Source of the DNA: UBA8337 sp038143435
GTDB taxonomy: Bacteria > Pseudomonadota > Alphaproteobacteria > RS24
Assembly: GCA_038143435.1 (NCBI GenBank)
Contig: JAYQLX010000004.1
Span: 248,001 to 312,000 of the forward strand
Length of the DNA: 64,000 bases
Direction: 5' to 3'
A program made the translations under genes and the position numbers. Positions 1-9,819 of the stretch are shown piece after piece (within the stretch, counting starts at the first letter, position 1; each line of letters starts with the position of its first letter). Under the pieces are notes generated by a model. It was not told where the DNA came from. It did not search any database and saw only the letters and a program-made list of their open reading frames with translations.

Positions 1-879
1 TATTTCACAACGCCGAGCGTGCGCGATGCCCGTCGCTCTGTGGTTTATTCGCTGTTCTTTATTTTCCTGCTTTATTTCACTGCACCGGCTTTGGCGACAT
101 TTACCAAGCTGCAAATCCTGGACCCCAATCTGGCGACCGGCATTATCGGCAAATCAATAGCGGATGTGCAATCACTGGAATGGATTCAAAAATGGAGCAA
201 TGTCGGCTTTTTGGCCATTTCTGACAGTAACGGCAATGGCCTTTTGGAGATAAATGAGTTCTTCATGCGCGGCGATATTGTGGTGCTGGCGACGCCGGAA
301 ATCGCCGGTTTGCCTTATGTCATTTCCGGCTTGGTCGCCGCCGGTGGTATGGCTGCTGCCATGTCGACGGCTGACGGGCTGTTGCTTGCCATCGCCAATG
401 CGCTGAGCCATGACCTTTATTACAAAATCATCGACCCGGAAGCCGATACGCGTACCCGCCTGATTGTGGCGCGCATATTGCTGCTTATTATCGGCGCGGG
501 CGGCGCATTGGTCGCCTCGCTGCAATTGTCGAGCATTCTCGGCGCTGTGGCGTGGGCCTTCTCTTTCGCTTGTTCCGGTCTTTTCTTCCCGCTGGTTTTG
601 GGGGTTTGGTGGAAACGCGCCAACCGTCAGGGCGCAATAGCAGGTATGGCCATCGGCTTTTTAGCCGGCTCTTACTACCTCTATCATGTGCGCTTTGCCG
701 GCGGCACGCCGCTTTTGGGACTTGACCATTTACGCTTCGGCATTGTCGGCATGGCAGCCAGCCTTGTCGCTATGGTCGGCGTTTCTCTGGCAACTGAAGA
801 ACCTGATGCAGAGACACAAGCTATGGTCGATGCCATCCGCATACCGGGCGGCGACACGCTGCTGGATCAGACCCATTAA
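1..879 (+). CDS. Sodium:solute symporter (SSS family), C-terminal part
   Basis: This is the 3' portion of an inner-membrane Na+/solute symporter; the reading frame is open from base 1, so the start lies outside the window. The segment GLVAAGGMAAAMSTADGLLL and the following LSHDLYY are characteristic of the SSS family near acetate permease ActP, most like the large-subunit VC_2705 group. At least five hydrophobic helices are visible. A loop between two of them (bases 223-258) reads DSNGNGLLEINE, which fits the 12-residue EF-hand calcium loop. The substrate cannot be told from sequence; a carboxylate is likely by analogy. A small membrane protein follows 33 bases downstream in the same direction. 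Confidence 0.85.
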   Translation, partial: YFTTPSVRDARRSVVYSLFFIFLLYFTAPALATFTKLQILDPNLATGIIGKSIADVQSLEWIQKWSNVGFLAISDSNGNGLLEINEFFMRGDIVVLATPEIAGLPYVISGLVAAGGMAAAMSTADGLLLAIANALSHDLYYKIIDPEADTRTRLIVARILLLIIGAGGALVASLQLSSILGAVAWAFSFACSGLFFPLVLGVWWKRANRQGAIAGMAIGFLAGSYYLYHVRFAGGTPLLGLDHLRFGIVGMAASLVAMVGVSLATEEPDAETQAMVDAIRIPGGDTLLDQTH

Positions 880-912
880 AGCCGCGCGGCAAAACAGGGC
901 GGAGAAATGCAT

Positions 913-1257
913 ATGAGCACGGCCTTTCCGATATGGGTTTTGGTGGTGGATTATGCGCTCGGCCTTGTGATGTGGACGCTGATTGGCCGCTCCGCAATGA
1001 ACCTGTTCCAGCCGGAAAATTCTGACTTCTTCTTCATGAAAGCCTTTGTCCGACTGACCAATCCGCTTTTGCGCCTATGGAAACCGATTACCCCGCAATT
1101 TTTGTTGCCCGCTTTGGTGCCGCTTTATGTGGCTTGGTTTTTCTATATGGCGCGCTTTTATGTGATGCCGTGGCTGATGGGCTATTCGGTTATGGGTATG
1201 TTGTCCTTCCCGCTCGAAGGAGAAATAGCTGCCCTTATTTACGCGCTATTCAAATAA
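913..1257 (+). CDS. Small integral membrane protein, weakly YggT-like
   Basis: A 114-residue membrane protein with about three hydrophobic segments. The stretch FVRLTNPLLRLWKPITP resembles the YggT signature in which a loop of the form TEPLLRPIRRxxP links two helices, but the similarity is weak and I would not transfer a function. I chose the ATG at 913 rather than the in-frame ATG at 907 because GGAG at 901-904 is properly spaced only for 913. It follows the symporter gene closely and may be co-transcribed, perhaps as an accessory subunit (inference). Its stop codon lies directly before a terminator hairpin shared with the convergent gene. Confidence 0.6.
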   Translation: MSTAFPIWVLVVDYALGLVMWTLIGRSAMNLFQPENSDFFFMKAFVRLTNPLLRLWKPITPQFLLPALVPLYVAWFFYMARFYVMPWLMGYSVMGMLSFPLEGEIAALIYALFK

Positions 1258-1282
1258 AAACGGCACCGCGTGAGCAGTGCCG
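1255..1282 (-). terminator. Rho-independent terminator between convergent genes
   Basis: CGGCAC at 1261-1266 pairs with GTGCCG at 1277-1282 around a 10-base loop. Read on the minus strand the stem is followed by TTTTTATTT, so it best terminates the MAPEG gene. It may also slow transcripts arriving from the plus strand. Confidence 0.65.
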
Positions 1283-1307
1283 CTTCCATTGTGAATGTTT
1301 CGAACGC

Positions 1308-1727
1308 CTAAAAAATCACCAGCGCCTCGCGCACCATCATGGCAATCAAGACCAGCCAGCTGACCATGAAAATACCGAAACGCAGCAAGACGACATTGGC
1401 GGTTGATTGCACCAGCGAGTGCACAACGCGAATGGCAACAAAGGCCCAAGCCAGATTGACGGCCCATGCATCAACATGACCGGCGACGGCAATGGTGATG
1501 GCGATGGCATAGAACAGCGTCGGCTGCTCGAACAAATGATTGTAATTATCGGCTATGCGGCGCACCTCTGACGGCAGCAATTGCATACCGGCCGGATGCC
1601 CCATTTGGTCGTCCGGTATCGTCGTATTGCCGATGGCCGGAATACGCGTGGCATACATCCAAATCATCATCACCGCGGTCCACAAACCCAACGCCACAAC
1701 AGGTTGTAAAATAGCTGAAGCTTCCAT
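1308..1727 (-). CDS. MAPEG family membrane protein
   Basis: A 139-residue protein with four predicted membrane helices. The segment NYNHLFEQPTLFYA in the first half matches the Asn/Glu/Pro motif of the MAPEG family (microsomal glutathione transferase-like proteins), and the C-terminal helices contain the usual RVVHS stretch. Family members conjugate glutathione or reduce lipid peroxides, but many bacterial ones are uncharacterised. The start at 1727 is set by GGGAGGAAGAGA immediately upstream. It is divergent from the amidohydrolase gene; the 97-bp spacer between them holds a perfect 10-bp palindrome GCAAGCTTGC at 1763-1772. Confidence 0.85.
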   Translation of the reverse strand: MEASAILQPVVALGLWTAVMMIWMYATRIPAIGNTTIPDDQMGHPAGMQLLPSEVRRIADNYNHLFEQPTLFYAIAITIAVAGHVDAWAVNLAWAFVAIRVVHSLVQSTANVVLLRFGIFMVSWLVLIAMMVREALVIF

Positions 1728-1824
1728 TTCTCTTCCTCCCAAGAAAGTCGTGATTAGATGCCGCAAGCTTGCCTCGTTTTGCTACACTGTGACAAGCTTT
1801 TTGGGGGCGTTTTGGGAGGGGAAA

Positions 1825-3466
1825 ATGTCTGAGATTACGGTATTCACGGCACAAGCCGTTCACACAATGGAACCATCGCACCCGCATGGCACGGCGATCG
1901 CGGTCAGAGACGGACAAATTTTGGAAGTCGGCACATTGGACACGCTGAAGCCGTGGCTCGACCGCCATCGCCCACACAATCGACACGCAATTTGAAGATA
2001 AAATTCTTATGCCGGGGTTTATCGACCCGCATTTGCACCCGTCAATGGCGGCGGTGATTTTGCCGATGCAATTCATCACCGCGCTGGAATGGGATTTGCC
2101 GTGGGAAAAAGTGCCGGCCACCAAAACCCATGACGCATATTTGGCGCGGCTGAAAGAACTGGCCGATACCGGCGAAGACACCCCCTTCTTCACTTGGGGC
2201 TATCACCGCAATTGGCACGGCCATGTGACGCGCAAAGAACTTGATGAAGCCTGCCCCGACCGACCCGTGATTATGTGGCATCGCTCGTTCCATGAAGTGA
2301 TTATGAACAGCGCGGCGATTGAGCATTTCGAACTCAACACCAATGAGATTGGCGGGCATCCGCAAATCGATCTTGATGGCGGCGTGTTTTACGAAAACGG
2401 CCTGCGTATCGCCATTAACGCGCTCAACCCGATTATCATGTCGCCGGAAGTGTTCGGCCTCGGCATGGAGCGACTGAAACAAGTAACGCATTTTGGCGGC
2501 CATACCACGGTCGGTGATATGGGCATTGGCATTTTCAATTTCGATTTGGAATGGCAAGCGGCGCAAATGGTGTTCACACCCGAAACCACGCCGTTTCGCG
2601 TGCATTACACACCCAATGCGCTGGCGCTGGCGCATGATGGCGACTTCAACCGCGTGCTGGCCGATGTGAAGGAATATCCCAAGCTCAATACGGAAAATCT
2701 GTTTTTCACCGATCACGCCAAGCTGTTCACCGATGGCGCGTTTTTCTCACAGCTGATGATGGTCGGCGAACCCGGCTATCTCGACGGCCATGAAGGCGAA
2801 TGGCTGATGGTGCCCGAGCGTTTTGAAGAGGCGGCGCGACTGTTCTGGCATGAAGACTATAAAGTGCATGTGCATTGCACCGGCGATATGGGGCTGGAAT
2901 TGGCGCTCGACACGCTGGAGAAATTGCATTCCGAAAAGCCGCGCTTCAACCATCGCTGGACGATTGAGCATTTCGGCCTGTCGACGCCTGAGCAAGTGCG
3001 CCGCATGGCCGATTTGGGCGCGATTGCCTCAGTCAATGTCTATTATCTGCATGAATTGAGCGCGATTTACGCGCAAGACGGCATTGGCACGGAGCGGGCG
3101 CATAATATGGCGCGGCTCGGCACGTTGAAGCGCAACAACATCCCCTTCGCGCTGCACAGCGACTACACTATGGCTCCCGCCTTGCCGCTCAATTCCGCTT
3201 GGGTGGCGGCAACGCGCGAAAACGAAAAAGGCGAAGCGGTTGGCCCGCATGAAATCGTGCCGCTCGAAGACGCGCTCAAAGCCATCACCATTGATGCCGC
3301 CTATGTGCTGGGGCGGGAGCATGAGGTCGGCACGCTGCGCGCCGGAAAACGCGCCGACTTTACCGTGCTGGAACAAGACCCGTTTGAGGTCGGCGCGCAA
3401 GGCCTGAAAGATATTGAAATTTGGGGCACGGTGTTTGGCGGCACAGCGCATAAAATTGATAAATGA
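1825..3466 (+). CDS. Amidohydrolase family protein (YtcJ-like, Amidohydro_3), frameshifted
   Basis: A metal-dependent hydrolase of the amidohydrolase superfamily, about 546 residues after repair. The N-terminal beta-sandwich segment starts at 1825 behind GGGAGGGGAAA. The metal-binding PGFIDPHLHP lies at 2012-2041, a further histidine is in VHVHCTGDMG near 2868-2897, then WTIEHFG, and the conserved aspartate is in FALHSDYTMAP. A single extra base between about 1960 and 1985 throws the first 50 codons out of frame; reading on in the shifted frame gives PHTIDTQFEDKILMPGFIDP. The substrate is unknown (YtcJ relatives act on amides or esters). Its last four bases overlap the start of a G3E GTPase gene, so the two are translated together. 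Confidence 0.85.
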
Positions 3467-4320
3467 CGCTGCCGCTTACCATTCTCGGTGGCTATTTGGG
3501 GGCCGGCAAAACCACCCTTATCAATCGGCTTTTGTCGGGCACGCATGGCAAACGCCTCACCGTGCTGGTCAATGATTTCGGCGCGGTGAATATCGATGCC
3601 GGTCTGATTGCCGAACATAATGGCGATACCATTTCGCTGGCCAATGGCTGCGCTTGTTGCCAGCTGCAAGATGATGCGCTGAAGCAATTGCAAGAGCTTG
3701 CCGCCATGCCCGACCCGCCCGACCATATTTTGGTCGAAGCGAGCGGTGCGGGCGAACCGGCGCGGCTGGCTTATTTGGGTTTGGGGTCAGCGGCTTGCAG
3801 TTGTCGGGCATTTACGTCGCCATTGATGCCGAAACCATCGCCGCCAAGCAGCACGACAAATTCACCGGCAAGCTGGTGCAGCGGCAAATCGCGCAAGCTG
3901 ATTTCTGCCTGCTGACCAAAGCCGACTTAACCGATGATGAAGGCGCGGCGGCGCATGGCTTAATCGGCGGGCTGACCGATGCGCCGATTGCCGAACCCGA
4001 TGATAAAGTGCTGGCCGATATGTTGTCCGGTGCGCCCTCTGCCCTGCCGCAAGCCGCCGCCGAGGCACCGCTTTATGCCGACAGCCTCTTTGACAGCTTC
4101 ACCCTCACCTCAGACGCGCCATTGGATTTGGAAAAACTGACCGCCTTGCTGGACGCACTGCCTTTGGTGCGCGCCAAAGGCCATACCGGCACGCACAGGC
4201 TGCAATTGGTCGGGTGAGCGTTACACGCTGATTGAGGCCGACACACGGCCCGCCGAACTGCTCTTCATCGCCGAAAAAGGCAAAGTGGATTGGGAGGAGG
4301 TTGAGGAAGCCCTTACCTAG
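3463..4320 (+). CDS. CobW/COG0523-type G3E GTPase, probable metallochaperone, two frameshifts
   Basis: A G3E P-loop GTPase of about 285 residues. Visible elements are the Walker A motif GGYLGAGKTTLINRLL, the switch region VNDFGAVNID, the CxCC metal-binding motif in NGCACCQLQDD, EASGAGEPA, and TKADL at the guanine-recognition position. The frame changes near 3780-3795 (net loss of a base) and returns near 4210 (gain of a base), after which the C-terminal RYTLIEADTRPAELLF runs to the stop at 4318-4320. COG0523 proteins deliver zinc, cobalt or other metals to enzymes. The ATGA overlap with the preceding metal-dependent amidohydrolase suggests that enzyme as client, which is inference. Confidence 0.85.
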
Positions 4321-4819
4321 AAACCCCAAACTCAAACACCCCGTCATCGCCGCAATTATCGATTTTGCGCTCAAACACAATCGTCTTTTTGGCGTTCAAC
4401 AGTCGCGTGGCGAGGTCGCTGCCATCGGCTTGCGCCATGCTTTCAAAACTCAGCACCTCGCCATAATGGGTGGTCAAAAAACCTTTATTGAAAATATGCC
4501 AATCATGCAGCGTGCCCTCAATCGGGTCGGTTTCGCGCACTAGCGCCCCATCGACGGTTATTTTAATCTCGCGCAGCGGCCCGCAAATATAGCTGTCGCC
4601 ATAATTGAGAATAATGTTGCGATAGGCGATTTCCGGCCCCGGCTCCAATTGCGGCAAAACCTGTTTCGGCTCAATGAGGATATAAACATTGTCACCGGTC
4701 TCGGCCGCGCCTGAAATTTTCTCGCCGTCAATGCGCTGCGCCGTGCCTTCCTCATGCGGCACGGCCTGCCAACCAAAGGCGGGCGTCGCCAGCAAGAAAA
4801 TGAGAGCAAGAAATTTCAT
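4313..4819 (-). CDS. Hypothetical exported protein
   Basis: A 168-residue protein I do not recognise. The N-terminus is a clean signal peptide, a basic start followed by FLALIFLLATPAFG with likely cleavage before WQA, so it should be periplasmic. The mature part is mixed alpha/beta in composition with two cysteines (in YICGPL and DNCGDD) that could form a disulfide. No known domain is apparent. It is convergent with the G3E GTPase gene and overlaps its end by 8 bases. The minus-strand sequence before the start shows no strong ribosome-binding site. Confidence 0.6.
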   Translation of the reverse strand: MKFLALIFLLATPAFGWQAVPHEEGTAQRIDGEKISGAAETGDNVYILIEPKQVLPQLEPGPEIAYRNIILNYGDSYICGPLREIKITVDGALVRETDPIEGTLHDWHIFNKGFLTTHYGEVLSFESMAQADGSDLATRLLNAKKTIVFERKIDNCGDDGVFEFGVSR

Positions 4820-4893
4820 ATCTCAGTTGACCATGAAACGGGTTAGCGTCCAACAGATCTGGCCCTGCACCGAAATGGAGATAGAGACTTTGG

Positions 4894-4908
4894 CCGACCG
4901 AAGGTCGG
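4894..4908 (-). other. Hairpin 3' of the tRNA gene
   Basis: CCGACC and GGTCGG pair around a 3-base loop, six bases beyond the tRNA 3' end. No U-tract follows on either strand, so it may be a processing or mRNA-end structure rather than an intrinsic terminator. Confidence 0.35.
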
Positions 4909-4914
4909 ACAAAG

Positions 4915-4988
4915 TGGGCCCGGCAGGACTTGAACCTGCGACCAATCCGTTATGAGCGGACCGCTCTAACCAGCTGAGCTACAGGCCC
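4915..4988 (-). tRNA. tRNA-Ile(CAT)
   Basis: A complete 74-nt cloverleaf on the minus strand. The acceptor stem is GGGCCTG with CGGGCCC, the D arm reads AGCTCAGCTGGTTAGAGC, the anticodon loop is CTCATAA and the T arm is GCAGGTTCAAGTCCTGC. The CAT anticodon with the context TGGTCGCAGG resembles ileX-type isoleucine tRNA rather than initiator or elongator methionine tRNA, so the wobble C should be converted to lysidine by TilS. CCA is not encoded; it would be added by the Cca enzyme encoded at 40.1 kb. Confidence 0.88.
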
Positions 4989-4999
4989 CACTTTGCCAA

Positions 5000-5338
5000 T
5001 TACGCTTCTTTTTCCGGCAGGAAAACTGCCGGCTCATGCGCTTTGGCCGCTTCTTCGTCCATTTGCGCATAAGCAATGATGATAACCATATCTTCTTTCT
5101 GGGCAAGGCGCGCTGCCGCGCCGTTAATGCCGATGGTTTTGGAGCCGCGCTCGGCTGGAATGGCATAGGTTGTAAAACGCGCGCCGGTATTGATGTTCAA
5201 CACATCGACTTGCTCATTCGGCAAAATGCCGACGCGGTCGAGCCAATCTTCATCAACCGAAATGGAACCCTGATAATGCATGTCGCATTGGGTCACCATA
5301 GCGCGGTGAATTTTCGCCTTCATCATTGTTAGATACAT
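5000..5338 (-). CDS. panD: Aspartate 1-decarboxylase
   Basis: PanD makes beta-alanine from L-aspartate for pantothenate and coenzyme A synthesis in the cytoplasm. The 112-residue proenzyme contains the self-cleavage site Gly24-Ser25 in YQGSISVD, which yields the pyruvoyl cofactor, plus Lys9 in KIHR, YAIPAERGS and NGAAARL. With the start at 5338 the cleavage residues fall on the same numbers as in the E. coli enzyme, which supports that start. Internal ATGs at codons 5 and 6 are alternatives. The gene sits between tRNA-Ile and rpoD on the same strand. Confidence 0.95.
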   Translation of the reverse strand: MYLTMMKAKIHRAMVTQCDMHYQGSISVDEDWLDRVGILPNEQVDVLNINTGARFTTYAIPAERGSKTIGINGAAARLAQKEDMVIIIAYAQMDEEAAKAHEPAVFLPEKEA

Positions 5339-5406
5339 GGGTCTATGCTCGCCCTGAACTGCAGAAATTTCGCGTTCTATGCCCTTATTGAACCCTGATT
5401 GTCAAT

Positions 5407-7369
5407 TTAATTATCGAGGAAACTTCTCAGCTTCCGAGAGCGGCTCGGGTGCTTCAATTTCCGCAAAGCTTTGGCCTCAATTTGACGGATGCGTTCACGC
5501 GTCACAGAGAATTGTTGGCCCACTTCTTCCAGCGTGTGGTCGGTGTTCATACCGATGCCGAAGCGCATCCGCAAGACACGCTCTTCACGCGGTGTCAGCG
5601 AGGCCAAAACGCGGGTTGTGGTATCGCGCAAATTGGACTGAATGGCCGCATCAATCGGCAAAATGGCGTTTTTGTCTTCAATGAAATCACCAAGCTGGCT
5701 GTCTTCCTCATCACCAATCGGTGTTTCCAGAGAAATCGGCTCTTTGGCGATTTTCAAAACCTTGCGCACTTTATCAAGCGGCATGGAGAGTTTTTCCGAC
5801 AATTCTTCCGGCGTCGGCTCACGGCCAAACTCATGCAGCATTTGCCGCGATGTGCGCACCAGCTTGTTAATCGTCTCAATCATATGCACCGGAATACGAA
5901 TGGTGCGCGCTTGGTCGGCAATTGAGCGGGTAATCGCTTGGCGAATCCACCATGTCGCATAGGTCGAGAATTTATAGCCACGACGATATTCAAATTTATC
6001 AACCGCCTTCATCAGGCCGATATTGCCTTCTTGAATGAGGTCAAGAAATTGCAGTCCGCGATTGGTGTATTTTTTGGCAATCGAAATGACCAAGCGCAAA
6101 TTGGCTTCGACCATTTCCTTTTTGGCGATACGCGCTTCGCGCTCACCTTTTTGCACCGTACGGACAATGCGGCGAAACTCAGAAATATTGAGGCCGGTTT
6201 CATTGGCCAATTCCTGAATTTCACTGCGAATATCTTTCACTTCATCGCGGTTCTTTTGGACAAAGGTCTTTCCAGCCTTTGCCGGTCAAGCGACCGACAC
6301 GGCGCGCCCAATTGGCTTCATATTCATTGCCCTGATATTGCTTGAGGAAATCCTCGCGCGTCACACCGGCTTTTTGCGCCAAACGCCAAAGCTGGGTTTC
6401 CAGCCCGACCAGACGCTTGTTAATCGTGTAAAGCTGCTCAACCAGTGCCTCGATGCGGTTATTATTGAGCGACAGCCCCTTCACTTCATCAATGATTTCG
6501 CTGCTCAATTTGGTGAGGCGGTTTTGCTGCGCCGTGCCAAGTTCTTTATTCTTGGCTTGCAGTTCAACGCTTTGGTCTTGCAGGCGGCGCAATTTTTTAT
6601 AAGTGTTGGCAATGACATCGAAACTGCCCAAAACTTTCGGCTTCAGTTCCATTTCCATCGCTGAGAGGGACATATTGGCATCGGCTTCTTCATCATCTTC
6701 ATCCGGCTCGCCTTCCGCTTCACCCGATGGTGCGCCAGATGGTGGCGGAGCCGCACCCTCGGCAGAGCGGTCAATTTTTTTCGCTTCCGGGCCGGCAAAA
6801 GTGGCGTCCAAATCGATAATGTCGCGCAGCAGCACTTTGCCTTCGTTCAATTCATCGCGCCAAATGATAATCGCCTGAAAGGTCAGCGGGCTTTCGCAGA
6901 GGCCCGCAATCATGGTTTCGCGTCCGGCTTCTATGCGCTTGGCAATGGCAATCTCGCCTTCGCGCGAGAGCAATTCCACCGAACCCATTTCGCGCAAATA
7001 CATGCGCACCGGATCATCCGTGCGTTCGCCCGTGCCGGTGGTTTTCGCCGTTTTGGCTACCGCCGTGGTGGCATTGTCATCATTGGCCGCTTTGGCACCG
7101 GCCTCTTCGCCTTCTTCGCCATCGCTTTCAGCATCGTCATTTTCAACGACGGTAATGCCCATTTCCGACAGCATGGACATAATGTCTTCAATCTGCTCGG
7201 ACGAAAACTCTTCCGGCGGCAAGACTTTGTTCAGCGCATCATAAGTGACAAAGCCGCTTTCTTTGGCAGCCTTAATCATGCGCTTCACGTCGCGATTGTT
7301 CATGTCGATGAGCGGGCTATCGCCGGTTTCGACCTCTTGCGTTTTGGTATTGGCCTTTTTCTTCGCCAT
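5407..7369 (-). CDS. rpoD: Primary sigma factor sigma-70, frameshifted
   Basis: The housekeeping sigma factor that directs RNA polymerase to most promoters. Region 1.1 occupies the first 80 residues, region 1.2 is at RTDDPVRMYLREMGSVELL, then an acidic non-conserved insert, region 2 with GNIGLMKAVDKFEYRRG and FSTYATWWIRQAITR, region 3, and the region 4 helix-turn-helix with VTRERIRQIEAKAL. One extra base near 6262-6268 breaks the frame: GGWKDLCPKEPR-stop becomes GWKDFVQKNRDE leading into VKDIRSEIQ when one base is dropped. The repaired gene is exactly 653 codons plus stop. An intact sigma-70 is essential, so I treat this as a sequence error. dnaG lies 31 bases upstream in the same direction. 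Confidence 0.93.
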
Positions 7370-7400
7370 TTATGTCTCCGTGACCCCTCTCACGTTAATC

Positions 7401-9285
7401 TTAAACGGCGCTGCTGTCTTGGCGTTCCAGAGCCGCAATCTCGTTTTTTATCGCCATTAAGCGATCCAGCGCGTCTTGGGAATTGCCCTCTTCGCGCATT
7501 AATTCACTCTCGAGTTCTGCTTCGGCCTGCTGCTGTTCGACCGCTAGTGTCTGTAATTTATGGTGTAATTGTGTAACTTCAAGCCAACCGGCCAACACTT
7601 CTTCCAAATCCGCATCCAAACGTGCAAAACTCAACCGGCGCGCCTCGGGCATATTGGCCAAACGCACGCTGACATCCTGTTTTCCCCTATCCATCAAATG
7701 CCCTGTCAGACCGGCATTGTCAAGCCCTTGAGCGGTCGCATCTTGCGCGTCAAGACCGTCAAAATAATCAATAATTTCAAAACGCAATGTATCCAGCACC
7801 GCGCTTTTCAACGTCATCGCTTCAAAAATGTCGCGATGATGCAACAAGACCGCCGGATGTTGAAAGGCAATCAGCACAATCAGGGCTTCGCGGGGCAGCC
7901 AATCATCGGCACCGGTAGCCAACGCCGAGCGCCGCGCCTCTGAGGTCGGCTGCGCGCGATATATGGGCTGACTGCGATATTGCCCGCCACCGCCGCTGCC
8001 GCGCGGCATGGGCTGATTGCCGAGTAACTTATCAAGGCGCTTTTTTATCTCTTGACCATACAGCGCCTTCACATCGCCATCTTGCACACGATTGACCGCC
8101 TCACGCAGGCGCTTTTTCAAGGCAGCAGCGCGCTCCGGCGTATCCCATGGCGCCGCTTCAATTTCACGCTCCCACATCAAATCAAGCAGGCTCATGGCTT
8201 TACCCAAAATCGCCTGCATGGCCTCAGCCCCGCCTTCGCGCACCACATCATCAGGGTCTTTACCGGGCGGCAACATGGCAAAGCGCAGTGAATAGCCCGG
8301 CTTCAATAGCGGCAAAGCGCGGTCAATGGCGCGGTAAGCGGCGCGCAAACCCGCTTGGTCGCCATCGAGGCATAAAATCGGCTCCACCGCCATGCGCCAA
8401 GCCAGATGAATCTGTTCTTCGGTCAGCGCCGTGCCCATGGGCGCTACCGCATGATGAAATCCGGCATGCGCCAGTCCGACAACATCCATATAACCTTCCG
8501 CGACCAGCAATTCGCCCTTGTCATAGGCCGGCTGACGGGCCAAAGAGAAATTATACAGCACGCGGCTTTTGTCGAATAAGGGCGTGTCGGGTGAATTGAG
8601 ATATTTGGCCGGCGCATCGGCTTGCATGGCGCGACCACCAAAAGCAATCACCCGCCCGCGCGTGTCGGCAATCGGAAAAATAATGCGGTGGCGAAAGCGA
8701 TCATAAGGGGCCTTATTGCCGTCCGGCTTAATCGCCATGCCGCTTTCAATCACCTTATCAACACCGATATTGCGCGCCGTTAAATGCTCCAACAAAGCCG
8801 TGCGTGCACGCGGCGCATAACCGATGCGAAAAGCCTCAATCATTTTCTGGGTCACACCGCGGCGTTCCAAATAGGCGCGCGCTTCGTCAGCTGCCGGTGT
8901 TTTCAATTGCGCCTGAAACCATGTCGCCGCCGCCTCGGTGACATCAACCAGACCGGCTTGTTTTTGCGCGCGCTCTGCCGCGCGCGGGTCGCGCTCCGGC
9001 ATCGGCAATCCTGCCTTCTGAGGCCAGCCGCTCAACCGCTTCAGGGAAGCTCAACCCTTCGGTTTCCATCACAAAGTCAAACACCGAGCCGTGCTTACCG
9101 GTTGAAAAACAATGATAAAACTGCTTGTCATCATTGACCGTGAAAGATGGTGTGCGTTCTTGCTTAAACGGGCTGAGGCCGACAAATTCGCGGCCACGAC
9201 GTTGCAATTTCACCTTGCGCGCCACCACATCCGACACGGCGACACGGTTTTTTATTTCATCAAGGAAGTCAGAAGGAAATGCCAT
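7401..9285 (-). CDS. dnaG: DNA primase, frameshifted, with substituted zinc ligands
   Basis: DnaG synthesises the RNA primers for replication. The N-terminal CHC2 zinc domain is at residues 30-75, the TOPRIM core contains VAEGYMDVVGLAHAG and CLDGDQAG, and a DnaB-interacting C-terminal domain follows. The CHC2 ligands are altered: the usual CPFH is SPFK (residues 38-41) and CFGC is CFST (59-62), leaving only Cys59. One extra G near 9015 breaks the frame at RLASEG; dropping it gives RLASEAGLPMPERDP. The repaired protein is 627 residues. It is followed by rpoD, the usual macromolecular-synthesis gene order. Confidence 0.93.
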
Positions 9286-9366
9286 GCGCCTACATTACGG
9301 CCTTATGTCTGTTCTCGCCACACGGGGCGAAAGATAAATTGTGCATGAATGTAAAGGCAGAGAAAA

Positions 9367-9819
9367 TCAGCCCAATTGCTGCTTCACCAAGCCACCGGCT
9401 TTGCCGAAATCCATCTGACCGGCATATTTGCCTTTCAGCGCACCCATCACCTTACCCATATCTTTCAACGACTCGGCTCCGGTTTGGGCAATCGCCTCAT
9501 TAACCGCATTTTGGATTTCGTCATCGCTCAACTGCGTCGGCAAAAACTCTTCAATGACGAGAATTTCAGCACGTTCTTGCTCGGCCAATTCCAAACGCCC
9601 AGCCTCTTCATAAGTGGCCGCGGCCTCTTGGCGCTGCTTGACCATTTTGGCAAGAATCTCCAGCACCTGTTCATCGCTCGCGCCTTCGCCTCTATCGGCA
9701 CCGCGCGCGGCAATGTCGCGGTCTTTAATGGCGGCTGTGATAAGCCGCAATGTCGAAATGCGGATTTTGTCTTGGCTTTTGACCGCTTCCTTAAGCGCTT
9801 CGGTGAAACGCTCCTGCAT
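9367..9819 (-). CDS. GatB/YqeY domain protein
   Basis: A 150-residue YqeY family protein, related to the tRNA-binding tail domain of the amidotransferase subunit GatB. Typical parts are the opening RFTEALKEAVKSQDKIRIST, the central EEFLPTQLSDDEI and the C-terminal MGKVMGALKGKYAGQMDFGKA. It may act on aminoacyl-tRNA, but the cellular role of free-standing YqeY is not settled. The start at 9819 is fixed by AAGGAGG seven bases upstream. It is divergent from carA, and the pair YqeY-dnaG-rpoD is common in proteobacteria. Confidence 0.9.
   Translation of the reverse strand: MQERFTEALKEAVKSQDKIRISTLRLITAAIKDRDIAARGADRGEGASDEQVLEILAKMVKQRQEAAATYEEAGRLELAEQERAEILVIEEFLPTQLSDDEIQNAVNEAIAQTGAESLKDMGKVMGALKGKYAGQMDFGKAGGLVKQQLG

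Noticed and set aside
4894..4908. Intrinsic terminator for the tRNA gene
   Set aside because: The hairpin is clear but there is no U-tract, so it is listed only as a hairpin.
5407..7369. A truncated sigma factor plus a separate sigma factor
   Set aside because: Dropping one base gives a single 653-residue RpoD with all regions in order.
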